64,000 nt of DNA from Brevibacterium daeguense (GCF_021729135.1 NZ_JAJTWW010000008.1:1-64000), one strand, 5' to 3'; shown: positions 29,629 through 39,744, counted from the stretch's first letter. Notes: generated by a model not told the origin, from the sequence alone. Translations and numbers: made by a program.

Positions 29629-29715
29629 TCCAATACTCCAAACTCAAGACTGCAGCGGCTCTCTGACGGCAGGGAGGAAGATCCATCCGGGAGCACGCAT
29701 TGGTATGTCACAACA

Positions 29716-29744
29716 CCATAACGGCAGAATCACAATTGACACAA
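29716..29744 (-). promoter_or_regulatory. Weak promoter candidate for the M15 peptidase
   Basis: TTGTGT (29739-29744) and TTATGG (29716-29721) are 17 bases apart in an unusually AT-rich stretch that also holds the direct repeat AATTGTG twice, nine bases apart. The remaining part of the 194-base gap (29629-29822) holds no gene. Confidence 0.3.
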
Positions 29745-29822
29745 TTCTGTCACGTGAAAGTGAGACTCAGTTCACACCGATCGCAGCCTGAGCACGGAAA
29801 CACGGGTCTGGTAACCGCTCTG

Positions 29823-30896
29823 TCACAATCTGCGATGCGCAGAGGGGCGGGAATGGGGCGTCCGCTGCATCGCGTCGTGGACTTCGCCGACGAGCTCTTC
29901 CAGGACGTCCTCGAGGAACAGAATACCGGCCGTCCGATTTTCGGCGTCCAGCACCCTGCCGACGTGATTCCCGGCTGCCTGCATGGCATCGAGCGATTCC
30001 TCGATCTCATCCGAGTCCCGCAGTGTGACCAGCGGTCGAAAGCGCTTTCCGGGGATCTCCGACTCGTGGTCCTCCGGCGCGTCGGCGAACAGCACGTCTT
30101 TGATGTGGATGTAGCTGACGGGGTCGCCCTCCGTGTCGAGCACCACGTAGCGCGAGAACCCGGTCCTGGCCACGAGTCGCTGGACGTCCGCGGGAGTCGC
30201 ATGGGCTTGCAGCGAGACGACGCGGTCCATCGGCACCATGACATCGCCGACGGTCTTGTCCGAGAACTCGAGAGCGCCCTTGAGCAGCCCGGTGTCGTCG
30301 TTGAGCAGTCCTTCGCGCTGCGACTCAGCGACGATCGACTGGACCTCCTCCACCGTGTAGGCGGCGTTCACCTCCGCCTTGGGCTCGATCCCCATGATTC
30401 GCAGAATCCCATTGGCCAACCCGTTGAGCGGTCGGATGACGAAGCCGAAGACCTTGGCGAGGAACACCAGCGGCGGAGCCAGGAGCATCGCGGCCTGCTG
30501 GGAGGCCGACAGCGCGATGTTCTTGGGGATCATCTCGCCCACGACCACATGCAGGTAGGTCACCACAGCCAGAGCGAGGATGAAGGCGATCACGTCGGAC
30601 AGCGCGCCGGGAATGCCGATGAACGCCATCGGACCGACCAGGAGATGATGGATCGCCGGCTCTGCGACGTTTCCGATGAGCAGAGAGCACACGGTGATTC
30701 CCAGCTGGCAGATCGCCAGCATCAGAGAGACGTGCTCCATCGCATAAAGCGTGGTCCGGGCTGCCTTCGACCCGCCTTCGGCGAGCGGCTCGATCTGGGA
30801 GCGCTTGGCGGAGACCACGCCGAACTCGGCGGCGACGAAGAACGCGTTCGCCAGCAGCAGGACGACCAGCCAGACCAATCCCATCCAGTCGCTCAT
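29823..30896 (-). CDS. CNNM/HlyC-type membrane protein, short form
   Basis: 357 residues. DUF21 membrane domain with three to four helices (LVWLVVLLLANAFFVAAEF start; GEMIPKNIALS motif), then a CBS pair (about 205-330). It ends soon after the CBS pair, lacking the CorC_HlyC C-terminal domain found in its neighbour. CNNM-type proteins transport or regulate magnesium and other divalent cations. Its ATG overlaps the stop of the upstream paralogue (ATGA), so the two may form a heteromer. Confidence 0.88.
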   Translation of the reverse strand: MSDWMGLVWLVVLLLANAFFVAAEFGVVSAKRSQIEPLAEGGSKAARTTLYAMEHVSLMLAICQLGITVCSLLIGNVAEPAIHHLLVGPMAFIGIPGALSDVIAFILALAVVTYLHVVVGEMIPKNIALSASQQAAMLLAPPLVFLAKVFGFVIRPLNGLANGILRIMGIEPKAEVNAAYTVEEVQSIVAESQREGLLNDDTGLLKGALEFSDKTVGDVMVPMDRVVSLQAHATPADVQRLVARTGFSRYVVLDTEGDPVSYIHIKDVLFADAPEDHESEIPGKRFRPLVTLRDSDEIEESLDAMQAAGNHVGRVLDAENRTAGILFLEDVLEELVGEVHDAMQRTPHSRPSAHRRL

Positions 30897-32212
30897 GACG
30901 CCGCCTCCGGTCGGGAGGCGAGGTAGTCGGGGATGAGTCGCAGCCGTTCGATCCGCCGACCGTTCATCCGCTCGACGACGAGGCGGGCATCCGGCAGGCG
31001 CACGCTGTCACCGACCTCGGGAATCCGACCGAGCGACAGCAGCACGAAGCCGGCGACGGTCTCGTAGTCGGGATCTTCGGGGATGCCGATGCCGATCACA
31101 GATCCCACCTCATCGGGCCGCAGACGGCCCGGGATCAGCCAGGTGCCGTCGCGGGCGGGACGCACGCTGACGCGCAGGCGGTCGTGCTCGTCGGCCACCT
31201 CTCCCACCAGCTCTTCGACGACGTCCTCGAGGGTGACGACGCCGGCAGTGCCGCCGTACTCGTCGATCACGACGGCCATCTGGGTCCCTCGCAGGCGCAG
31301 CTCCATGAGCAGCGGATCGAGCGGCATCGTCTCCGGGATCTCGGCGACCTCCGTCATCAGACCTGCGGCGTAGGCGTCGTGCCGGTTGTCCAGCGGCACA
31401 GCGACCGCCTGCTTCACGTGGACCACGCCCGAGATGTCGTCGCGCGAGTCGGCAACGACCGGAAAGCGGGAGTACCCGGTGGATCGGGCCAGTTCGATGA
31501 CGTCCGCCGCAGTGGCATCCCGCTTCACGGTGACCATGCTGGTGCGGGGCGTCATCACGTCCTCAGCGGTGCGCTTGGAGAAGCTCAGGGTGCGGGTGAC
31601 CAGATCCGCGGTCTGCTCGGCCATCGTGCCCTCCTGCGCCGAATGCCGCACCAGCGCCGTGAGCTCGTCGGCCGACCGTCCTGCCGAGCCCTCCTCCTGC
31701 GGTTCGATCCCCATCGCCAGCAGCGCCTTGTTGGCAGTGCCGTTGAGGACTGCGATCACAGGCTTGAAGACGACGGCGAAGGCATACTGCAGCGGCACTG
31801 AGAGCTTGCCCGTGAGCAGCGGCGACGAGATCGCCATGTTCTTGGGCACGAGCTCGCCGATCACCATCGACAGCACTGTCGAGATCACCAGCGCGACCAC
31901 CAGCGCGGCGGAGCCGGAGATCGATTCGCTGAGGCCCATCGACTCGAACACCGGAGACAGCAGCGCGCCCAGCGACGGCTCCATGAGATAGCCGGTCAGC
32001 AGAGTGGTGAGAGTGATGCCGACCTGCGCGGCCGACAGCTGCGTGGAGAGGTGGGTGATTCCGCGTCGGAGGAAGGAGGCGCCGCGCTCGCCGCGTTCGA
32101 CGGCCTGGTCGACGGTGTGCTTGTCGAGCGTGAGCAGCGAGAACTCGGCGGCGACGAACACCCCGGTCCCGAGGATGAGCAGCAGTGCGAGGGCAAGAAG
32201 CAGCCACTCCAT
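30893..32212 (-). CDS. CNNM/HlyC-type membrane protein, full form
   Basis: 439 residues. DUF21 domain (GTGVFVAAEFSLLTLDK, GELVPKNMAIS), CBS pair (about 205-330; MTPRTSMVTVKRD, EDVVEELVGEVADEHD) and C-terminal CorC_HlyC/transporter-associated domain (about 345-425). Proposed divalent cation transport or homeostasis. It pairs with the shorter paralogue downstream; the same tandem beside guaB1 is recalled from mycobacteria (Rv1841c-Rv1843c). No well-placed Shine-Dalgarno; a small ORF ends one base before its ATG, suggesting coupling. Confidence 0.9.
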   Translation of the reverse strand: MEWLLLALALLLILGTGVFVAAEFSLLTLDKHTVDQAVERGERGASFLRRGITHLSTQLSAAQVGITLTTLLTGYLMEPSLGALLSPVFESMGLSESISGSAALVVALVISTVLSMVIGELVPKNMAISSPLLTGKLSVPLQYAFAVVFKPVIAVLNGTANKALLAMGIEPQEEGSAGRSADELTALVRHSAQEGTMAEQTADLVTRTLSFSKRTAEDVMTPRTSMVTVKRDATAADVIELARSTGYSRFPVVADSRDDISGVVHVKQAVAVPLDNRHDAYAAGLMTEVAEIPETMPLDPLLMELRLRGTQMAVVIDEYGGTAGVVTLEDVVEELVGEVADEHDRLRVSVRPARDGTWLIPGRLRPDEVGSVIGIGIPEDPDYETVAGFVLLSLGRIPEVGDSVRLPDARLVVERMNGRRIERLRLIPDYLASRPEAAS

Positions 32213-32213
32213 A

Positions 32214-32327
32214 TCAGTGACGGTCCCCCTCGAAGGGCGGCGAATCGATCAGCTTCGAGTCGGTGGTGACGGAGACGATGTGTGCGGGGCAGCCGGCGCG
32301 AGGCCGGCCGGGACTGTCACTGGTCAT
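32214..32327 (-). CDS. Leaderless 37-residue ORF upstream of the CNNM gene (candidate)
   Basis: ATG at 32327 is seven bases after a TATCAT -10 box with a TTGGTG -35 eighteen bases further up. The peptide (MTSDSPGRPRAGC... ending FEGDRH) has no recognised homology or signal. Its TGA is one base from the CNNM ATG (TGATATG). It may serve only to carry ribosomes to the CNNM start, or respond to a signal in translation. Confidence 0.45.
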   Translation of the reverse strand: MTSDSPGRPRAGCPAHIVSVTTDSKLIDSPPFEGDRH

Positions 32328-32334
32328 GCTCGGA

Positions 32335-32364
32335 ATGATATCCGGCGGGGCACGGACACACCAA
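32335..32364 (-). promoter_or_regulatory. Promoter of the CNNM operon
   Basis: -35 TTGGTG (32359-32364) and -10 TATCAT (32335-32340), spacing 18. The -10 is one of the best matches in the window. Confidence 0.6.
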
Positions 32365-32365
32365 G

Positions 32366-32390
32366 AGCGGGGGTCCCGAGGATCCCCGCT
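32366..32390 (-). terminator. Hairpin terminator after guaB1
   Basis: AGCGGGGGTCC and GGATCCCCGCT pair over 11 bp (one G-U) with a CGA loop, 17 bases past the guaB1 stop and abutting the CNNM promoter. Confidence 0.6.
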
Positions 32391-32407
32391 GCCGGTGCGG
32401 CTGACGA

Positions 32408-33949
<1,542 letters not shown>

Positions 33950-33950
33950 C

Positions 33951-33956
33951 TATGTT
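33951..33956 (+). promoter_or_regulatory. -10 box for kgd
   Basis: TATGTT about 45 bases before the GTG start of kgd; transcription would begin near 33963. The -35 is not clear. Confidence 0.4.
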
Positions 33957-34001
33957 GACGACGTGTAACAGTCCAAGATGAGGAAGAGGGCGATTCTCGC
34001 C

Positions 34002-37000
34002 GTGTCCGTTAACACTCCCAACCGCAGCGTCGAGGACTTCGGGTCCAACGAGTGGCTGGTCGAGGAATTGTACGAGCAGTACAAGTCAGACAGGAACTCT
34101 GTCGACAAGTCCTGGTGGCCGTTCTTCGAGAAGTACGAGAAGAACTCTGCCGGAGGCGCTCAGACCTCGCAGCAGAAATCGACGAAGCCCGCGGACTCTC
34201 CCTCGAAGCCCTCCCAAGCAGAGACACGGACGAAGGCGACGGCCCCTGCCCGGAACGATCAGCCGGCGTCGAAGTCGGCCGGGGCCAGGGCCACCAGCGC
34301 AGAATCCGCAAAGGGCATCACGCCCCCTGTGCACGAGTCGGAGACCCCGAAGGCGGAGTCGAAGTCGCTCGACTCGAAGCGGCAGTCGAGCAGCGCTGCC
34401 GCCAAGTCCGCGCCCAAGGAGGACATCGAGGACGTCGTCACCAAACTGCGCGGACCCGCCAAGCTGATCGCAGCGAATATGGACGAGTCCCTGACGGTCC
34501 CCACCGCCACCTCGGTTCGCTCCCTGCCGGCCAAGGCGCTCATCGACAACCGCATCGTCATCAACTCCCACCTCAAGCGCAGCCGTGGCGGCAAGGTGTC
34601 CTTCACCCACATCATCGGCTTCGCAGTGGTCCGCGCGCTCAAGTCCGTCCCGAGCCAGAACGTCTACTACGACGTCCAGGATGACAAGCCGGTCATGGTC
34701 CAGCCAGGCCACGTCAACTTCGGGCTCGCGATCGACGTGCCGAAGAAGGACGGCTCCCGCACCCTCCTGGTGCCCAACATCAAGAAGGCCGAGACGCTGA
34801 GCTTCCGGGAGTTCGTGGACGCCTACGACGACCTCGTCGAGCGCGCTCGGATCGGCAAGCTCACGGCTGACGACTTCGCCGGCACCACCGTCTCGCTGAC
34901 CAACCCGGGCGGCATCGGAACGGTGCACTCGGTTCCCCGGCTGACCAAGGGCCAGGGCTGCATCGTCGGAGTCGGCGCCCTCACCTACCCCGCGGAGTAC
35001 CAGGGCGCCAGCCAGGAGACCATCAACCGGCTCGCGATCTCCAAGATCCTCCACCTGACCTCGACCTATGATCACCGCGTGATCCAGGGCGCCGGCTCCG
35101 GCGAGTTCCTGCGGCTGATCCACGAGTATCTGATCGGCGAGGACGGCTTCTACGACGAGATCTTCGAGTCCCTGCGCCTGCCCTACACCCCGGTGCGCTG
35201 GGTCCCCGACGTCGACACCGGCGATCAGACCGACGTCAACAAGACCGCCCGGGTCATCGAGCTCATCGAGGCGTACCGCAATCGCGGTCACCTCATGGCC
35301 AACATCGATCCGCTGGTCTACCGCCAGCGCAGCCACCCCGACCTCGACATCAACACTCACGGGCTGACCCTCTGGGATCTCGAACGGGAGTTCCCCACCG
35401 GTGGGTTCGGCAACGCTCCGCTGCTGCCGCTGCGCAAGATCCTCGGCATCCTGCGGGACTCGTACTGCCGCACGACCGGCATCGAGTACATGCACATCGC
35501 CGACCCCGAACAGCGGCGCTGGTTCCAGCGCAGGCTCGAGGTACCGCATGTCGAGCTCACGCGCGCCGAGCAGGGCCACGTGCTCGGCCGGCTCAATGCG
35601 GCCGAGGCGTTCGAGACCTTCCTGCAGACCAAGTACATCGGGCAGAAGCGGTTCAGCCTCGAGGGCGGAGAATCCGCCATCGTGTTCCTCGACGAAGTCC
35701 TCAACCAGGCCGCGGACTCCGGGATGGACGAGGTCACCATCGGCATGGCGCACCGCGGCCGGCTCAACGTGCTCACCAACATCGCAGGCAAGAGCTATGG
35801 GCAGGTGTTCAGCGAGTTCGAGGGCACTCAGGCTCCCGACAGCTTCCAGGGCTCCGGCGACGTCAAGTATCACCTCGGTCAGCAGGGGTCGTTCACCTCG
35901 CCCGACGGCAACACCACCAAGGTCTACGTCGCCGCAAACCCGAGCCACCTGGAGACGGTCGACCCGGTCCTCGAGGGCATTGCCCGCGCCAAGCAGGATG
36001 CCATCGATGCCGGCAGCGCCGGCTTCTCGGTGCTGCCTGTGCTGGTCCACGGTGACGCCGCGTTCGCGGGCCAGGGCGTCGTCGCGGAGACTCTCAACCT
36101 CTCGGAGCTTCGGGGATATCGCACCGGCGGCACCGTTCACCTGATCATCAACAATCAGGTCGGCTTCACCACCCCGCCGGCCGCAGCGCGGTCCTCGTAC
36201 TACTGCACGGACATCGCCAAGACGATCAGCGCCCCGATCCTGCACGTCAACGGCGATGACCCGGAGGCGGTCTTCCGCGCCGCCCAGCTCGCCTTCGAGT
36301 ACCGCCAGGAGTTCAACCGCGATATCGTCGTCGACCTGGTCTGCTACCGTCGTCGCGGTCACAACGAAGGCGACGACCCGTCGATGACTCAGCCGGTGAT
36401 GTACTCCCTCATCGAGTCCAAGGGCTCGGTGCGCAAGCTGTACACGGAATCCCTCGTCGGGCGCAAGTGCATCACCGAGGACGAGGCGAAGGAGGCGCTC
36501 AAGGACTACCAGTCGCGCCTCGAAGCCGCGTTCGCGGAGACGAAGGAGGCGGAGAAGGCCGCTCAGCAGAAGGCTGAGCTGCCCAAGCGTCCCGAGCTGC
36601 CCGCGGATCTGGAGGCCGACGACCACGCGGAGACCGCGGTCTCCGGTAAGGTCATCGAGCGGATCGGCGATTCGCACGTTGACATTCCGGAGGGCTTCGC
36701 GGTGCACAAGAAGCTCCGGAGTCTGCTGGAGAAGCGGCAGGAGATGTCGCGCTCCGGTGGGATCGACTGGGGATTCGCCGAACTCCTGGCCTTCGGCTCG
36801 ATCCTGATGGACGGGTATCCCATCAGGCTGGCCGGCCAGGACTCCCGTCGGGGCACCTTCACTCAGCGCCACTCTGTGCTCATCGATCACGAGAACGGCA
36901 ACGAGTGGACCCCCCTGGCGAACCTCACGGAGGACCAGGCCAAGTTCTGGGTCTACGATTCCCTGCTGAGCGAGTACGCAGCGGTGGGCTTCGAGTACGG

Positions 37001-37784
37001 GTACTCGGTCGGCCGGAAGGATGCCCTCGTCCTCTGGGAGGCGCAGTTCGGTGACTTCGCGCAGGGTGCTCAGTCGATCATCGACGAGTTCATCTCCTCC
37101 TCGGAGCAGAAGTGGAATCAGACCTCCGGTGTCGTTCTGCTGCTCCCCCACGGCTACGAAGGTCAGGGACCGGATCACTCCTCGGCGCGCATCGAGCGCT
37201 TCCTCCAGCTCTGCGCCGAGGGCAACATGACGGTGGCCTATCCGTCCGACGGCGCCTCGCACTTCCACCTGCTGCGCCGGCACGCGCTCACGAAGAAGAA
37301 GCGTCCGCTGATCGTGTTCACCCCGAAGTCGATGCTTCGGCTCAAGGCCGCCGCGACCTCGGTCGAGCAGTTCACCTCCGGGAGGTTCGAGCCGGTGATC
37401 GCGGATCCGGCGATCGATGCCGGTCAGGTCGACCGAGTGGTGCTGGTCTCCGGCAAGCTCTACTGGGACCTCAAGGCCAAGCGCGAGAAGCTCGGAGACG
37501 AGAAGACCGCGCTGGTCCGTGTCGAACAGCTCTACCCGCTCGACGAGACCGCGATCGCTGACGTCCTCGGCTCCTACGGGGAGGACGTGGAGGTCGTGTG
37601 GGCCCAGGAGGAGCCCGAGAACCAGGGTGCCTGGCCGTTCATGGCCCTCAACCTGCCGCAGATGCTCGGCGGTCGAGAGCTGCGGGTGGTCTCGCGCACC
37701 GCCTCCGCCTCCCCGGCCACGGGGCTCAAGAAGGTCCATGACCTCGAGCAGGCCGATCTCGTCGAACGCGTCTTCGCCCGGTGA
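34002..37784 (+). CDS. kgd: Multifunctional 2-oxoglutarate dehydrogenase / 2-oxoglutarate decarboxylase (OdhA/Kgd type)
   Basis: 1260 residues. Fusion typical of actinobacteria: N-terminal FGSNEWLVEELYEQY segment, a charged linker, an E2-type acyltransferase domain without a lipoyl domain (about 140-385; catalytic His358 in STYDHRVIQGAGSGEF), then the thiamine-diphosphate E1 domains to the C-terminus (GMAHRGRLNVL, HGDAAFAGQG, INNQVGFTT). It produces succinyl-CoA with partner E2/E3 proteins, or succinic semialdehyde. An in-frame ATG at 33978 has no ribosome site; GTG 34002 follows AGGAAGAGGG and matches the family start. In related bacteria OdhI/GarA inhibits it. Confidence 0.95.
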   Translation: MSVNTPNRSVEDFGSNEWLVEELYEQYKSDRNSVDKSWWPFFEKYEKNSAGGAQTSQQKSTKPADSPSKPSQAETRTKATAPARNDQPASKSAGARATSAESAKGITPPVHESETPKAESKSLDSKRQSSSAAAKSAPKEDIEDVVTKLRGPAKLIAANMDESLTVPTATSVRSLPAKALIDNRIVINSHLKRSRGGKVSFTHIIGFAVVRALKSVPSQNVYYDVQDDKPVMVQPGHVNFGLAIDVPKKDGSRTLLVPNIKKAETLSFREFVDAYDDLVERARIGKLTADDFAGTTVSLTNPGGIGTVHSVPRLTKGQGCIVGVGALTYPAEYQGASQETINRLAISKILHLTSTYDHRVIQGAGSGEFLRLIHEYLIGEDGFYDEIFESLRLPYTPVRWVPDVDTGDQTDVNKTARVIELIEAYRNRGHLMANIDPLVYRQRSHPDLDINTHGLTLWDLEREFPTGGFGNAPLLPLRKILGILRDSYCRTTGIEYMHIADPEQRRWFQRRLEVPHVELTRAEQGHVLGRLNAAEAFETFLQTKYIGQKRFSLEGGESAIVFLDEVLNQAADSGMDEVTIGMAHRGRLNVLTNIAGKSYGQVFSEFEGTQAPDSFQGSGDVKYHLGQQGSFTSPDGNTTKVYVAANPSHLETVDPVLEGIARAKQDAIDAGSAGFSVLPVLVHGDAAFAGQGVVAETLNLSELRGYRTGGTVHLIINNQVGFTTPPAAARSSYYCTDIAKTISAPILHVNGDDPEAVFRAAQLAFEYRQEFNRDIVVDLVCYRRRGHNEGDDPSMTQPVMYSLIESKGSVRKLYTESLVGRKCITEDEAKEALKDYQSRLEAAFAETKEAEKAAQQKAELPKRPELPADLEADDHAETAVSGKVIERIGDSHVDIPEGFAVHKKLRSLLEKRQEMSRSGGIDWGFAELLAFGSILMDGYPIRLAGQDSRRGTFTQRHSVLIDHENGNEWTPLANLTEDQAKFWVYDSLLSEYAAVGFEYGYSVGRKDALVLWEAQFGDFAQGAQSIIDEFISSSEQKWNQTSGVVLLLPHGYEGQGPDHSSARIERFLQLCAEGNMTVAYPSDGASHFHLLRRHALTKKKRPLIVFTPKSMLRLKAAATSVEQFTSGRFEPVIADPAIDAGQVDRVVLVSGKLYWDLKAKREKLGDEKTALVRVEQLYPLDETAIADVLGSYGEDVEVVWAQEEPENQGAWPFMALNLPQMLGGRELRVVSRTASASPATGLKKVHDLEQADLVERVFAR

Positions 37785-38401
37785 GTCACCACAGGCAGAC
37801 GGTGATAGCCGTGCTCGGCGACGAACTCGTCGCCGGGCACGGTGACGCGCGGTGTCTGGGGTGGGTGGGGCGGGTTGCCGCCCGCACCCTTCCCACCGTC
37901 GCCGCGGCCCGCTTCTACCCGCTGGGCGTTCCGCAGGAGGACAGTGCTGCACTGGCGCGCCGAAGCATGACGGAGGCGGATCTGCGGTTCGTCCCCGAGG
38001 CGGACAATCGACTGGTGCTCGCGCCCGGCTCCTTCGACGTCGATGCCGGAATCTCCACGGCGCGATCGCGACTCAATCTTGCCAATGTGCTCGATGCCGC
38101 GCTCGCCGCCGAGGTCGCGACCTTCGTGGTCGGGCCTCCCCCGAGCCTGAACGCTGACCGCAATCGTCGCATCGGGGAGCTGAACGCGGGCTTCTCGGAT
38201 GTCGCTCTGCGCCGCGGAATCGGGTATGTCGACACCTTCGCCCCGCTGCAGAATCACGCGGGCTGGATGCGAGATCTGGCTTCGTCAGCTGACGGCCTGC
38301 CAGGTCAGGAGGGCTATGGACTGCTCGCCTGGCTGGTTCTGCATCGAGGCTGGTTCGACTGGCTCGGCGTGCCCGCACCCGCCACCTCCGACAGCGTCTG
38401 A
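37781..38401 (+). CDS. GDSL/SGNH-fold protein lacking canonical catalytic residues
   Basis: 206 residues. The GDSL block reads GDELVAGHGD, with Glu in place of the nucleophilic Ser, and the C-terminal DxxH block reads DGLPGQEGYG, without the catalytic His. The SGNH fold (GPPP block, ARRGIGYVDTF-like strand) is otherwise recognisable. A usual hydrolase mechanism is therefore unlikely. GTG at 37781 overlaps the kgd stop (GTGA), so it is co-translated with kgd; a link to that enzyme is inference. Confidence 0.75.
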   Translation: MSHHRQTVIAVLGDELVAGHGDARCLGWVGRVAARTLPTVAAARFYPLGVPQEDSAALARRSMTEADLRFVPEADNRLVLAPGSFDVDAGISTARSRLNLANVLDAALAAEVATFVVGPPPSLNADRNRRIGELNAGFSDVALRRGIGYVDTFAPLQNHAGWMRDLASSADGLPGQEGYGLLAWLVLHRGWFDWLGVPAPATSDSV

Positions 38402-38516
38402 GCTGCCTGAGCCGCAGGCTCTAACGCGGCAGCCCGCACCCTCTGGACCCACGGCGGCTTTGCCCTCCCGTCCCCGCTGTGGAAAGATGATGAGGTTCCG
38501 ACAAGAAGGAGTGACG

Positions 38517-38591
38517 ATGAGCAAGCGAGGCCGCAAGCGCCGCGATCGCCGCAAGAAGGCCGCCAATCACGGCAAGCGCCCCAACGCCTGA
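38517..38591 (+). CDS. 50S ribosomal protein bL37
   Basis: 24 residues, MSKRGRKRRDRRKK then AANHGKRPNA. The very basic sequence matches the tiny actinobacterial large-subunit protein seen in mycobacterial ribosome structures. AAGGAG lies six bases before the ATG. It stands alone, followed by a strong terminator. Confidence 0.88.
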   Translation: MSKRGRKRRDRRKKAANHGKRPNA

Positions 38592-38603
38592 GGCGCGGAT
38601 CGC

Positions 38604-38645
38604 GAAGGGCGGGGGTCAAGGATTCGATCCTGACCCCCGCCCTTC
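38604..38645. terminator. Strong bidirectional terminator between bL37 and rsrA
   Basis: 15-bp stem (GAAGGGCGGGGGTCA with its complement), four more inner pairs past one bulged A, TCG loop. On the plus strand a T-rich run (TCTGTTGT) follows. The convergent rsrA gene would use the same hairpin. Confidence 0.8.
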
Positions 38646-38694
38646 TGTTGTCTGCGCTCAGAGCGTACGCTGTTGTCTGCGCTCAGAGCGTGCG
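38645..38694. repeat. 25-bp tandem duplication at the rsrA 3' end
   Basis: CTGTTGTCTGCGCTCAGAGC is repeated at 38645 and 38670, each followed by GTxCG; the two 25-bp units differ by one base. The 38670 copy contains the last codons and stop of rsrA. Confidence 0.85.
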
Positions 38695-38997
38695 GCGGAA
38701 CGTGATGCTCGTCTGCTCCATCACGATGCGGGCGCGAATGCGCTCCTTGAGGCCCTCGGGTGCTGTGTCCTTGCCGCACGACCGACGGACGAGCTCCTTG
38801 AGAAGGGCCTCCACGGCGTACTCCTCGCGACAGTCACTACACGTCTCCAAGTGCTCGCGGATGATCTCGATCTCCGCGGCCGAGAGCTCGCCGTCCAGAT
38901 AGTGATAGATCCGGTTGAGGCGATCCTGACGGCCGCCAGCGCAATCGGATTCCGTGGGTGCTCCGGTGCTCCGAGGCTGGAACTGCGGTTCGCTCAT
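38683..38997 (-). CDS. rsrA: Mycothiol-system zinc anti-sigma factor (RsrA/RshA)
   Basis: 104 residues. Zinc anti-sigma motif His49-x3-Cys53-x2-Cys56 (EHLETCSDC) plus Cys19, the set of ligands used in redox-sensitive RsrA. Under thiol oxidation a disulfide forms, zinc is lost and the sigma factor is freed. Its ATG overlaps the sigH stop (ATGA). Confidence 0.95.
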   Translation of the reverse strand: MSEPQFQPRSTGAPTESDCAGGRQDRLNRIYHYLDGELSAAEIEIIREHLETCSDCREEYAVEALLKELVRRSCGKDTAPEGLKERIRARIVMEQTSITFRRTL

Positions 38998-39605
38998 CGG
39001 GTTGCCTCCTCTCCGGTTCCGAAGCCGCGCTCGGCGGCGTAGTCGGACAGCATCTCCCGCAGCTGTCTGCGGCCGCGGTGCAGGCGCGACATCACTGTGC
39101 CGATCGGAGTGTCCATCACCTCGGCGATCTCCTTGTATGGGAGACCCTCGACGTCCGCGTAGTAGACGACCATCCGGAAGTCCTCGGGCAGCCGCCCGAG
39201 TGCCTCCTTCACATCGCTGTCGGGAAGCCGATCGAGCGCCTCGAGCTCGGCCGACCGTCCGCCGGACGACGAGTGCGAGGCAGCGCGGTGAATCTGCCAG
39301 TCCTGGATGTCCTCGTCGCTGGACTCCAGCGGCTGGCGCTGCTTCTTCCGGTAGTTGTTGATGAAGGTGTTCGTCAGGATCCGGTACAGCCAGGCCTTGA
39401 GATTGGTGCCGGGGGTGTACTGATGGAAGGCCGCATACGCCTTCGTGTACGCCTCCTGCACGAGGTCCTCGGCGTCCGCCGGGTTGCGCGTCATGCGCAG
39501 CGCGGCCGCATAGAGCTGATTGACGAATTCGAGGGCATCGCGCTCGAACCGCTCGGAGCGCTCGTCGGCGGTCTCCGCGATCTCTGGGGTAGTGGAATCA
39601 GACAT
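38994..39605 (-). CDS. sigH: ECF sigma factor SigH/SigR type (thiol-oxidative stress)
   Basis: 203 residues from ATG 39605. Region 2 ([35 protein letters not shown]) and region 4 ([31 protein letters not shown]) are intact. It directs thioredoxin, mycothiol and protease genes in relatives. An alternative ATG at 39659, preceded by GAGG, would add 18 residues; a GGAAT-N18-GTT promoter lies above it, while TATCAT lies just above the 39605 start. Streptomyces SigR similarly has long and short forms. Cotranscribed with its anti-sigma gene. Confidence 0.94.
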   Translation of the reverse strand: MSDSTTPEIAETADERSERFERDALEFVNQLYAAALRMTRNPADAEDLVQEAYTKAYAAFHQYTPGTNLKAWLYRILTNTFINNYRKKQRQPLESSDEDIQDWQIHRAASHSSSGGRSAELEALDRLPDSDVKEALGRLPEDFRMVVYYADVEGLPYKEIAEVMDTPIGTVMSRLHRGRRQLREMLSDYAAERGFGTGEEATR

Positions 39606-39613
39606 TGCCCCCA

Positions 39614-39619
39614 ATGATA
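39614..39619 (-). promoter_or_regulatory. -10 box for the short SigH form
   Basis: TATCAT on the minus strand ends eight bases before ATG 39605, giving a nearly leaderless mRNA. The GGGGG between is too close to the ATG to act as a Shine-Dalgarno. Confidence 0.4.
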
Positions 39620-39700
39620 CTGCGGTCGGCTCGGCATTGGCAGTCACCGTCATCCGCATCACGTCCTCACCGTGTCGTTGTGCTGCTTCGTTACGGGGCC

Positions 39701-39726
39701 AACGCCGGGGCGGAGAATGTTATTCC
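39701..39726 (-). promoter_or_regulatory. Autoregulated SigH/SigR-type promoter
   Basis: GGAAT (39722-39726) and GTT (39701-39703) are exactly 18 bases apart on the minus strand, the SigR/SigH consensus. Transcription would start near 39694 and include the start codon at 39659 with its GAGG. Confidence 0.75.
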
Positions 39727-39744
39727 ACATCACGAGCGAGCGAC

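Noticed and set aside
34086-37952. Long open frame of 1288 codons on the minus strand opposite kgd
   Set aside because: It is the antisense shadow of a highly conserved gene in high-GC DNA; the composition (Arg/Asp/Leu/Val/Gly) fits no family and no ribosome site is present.
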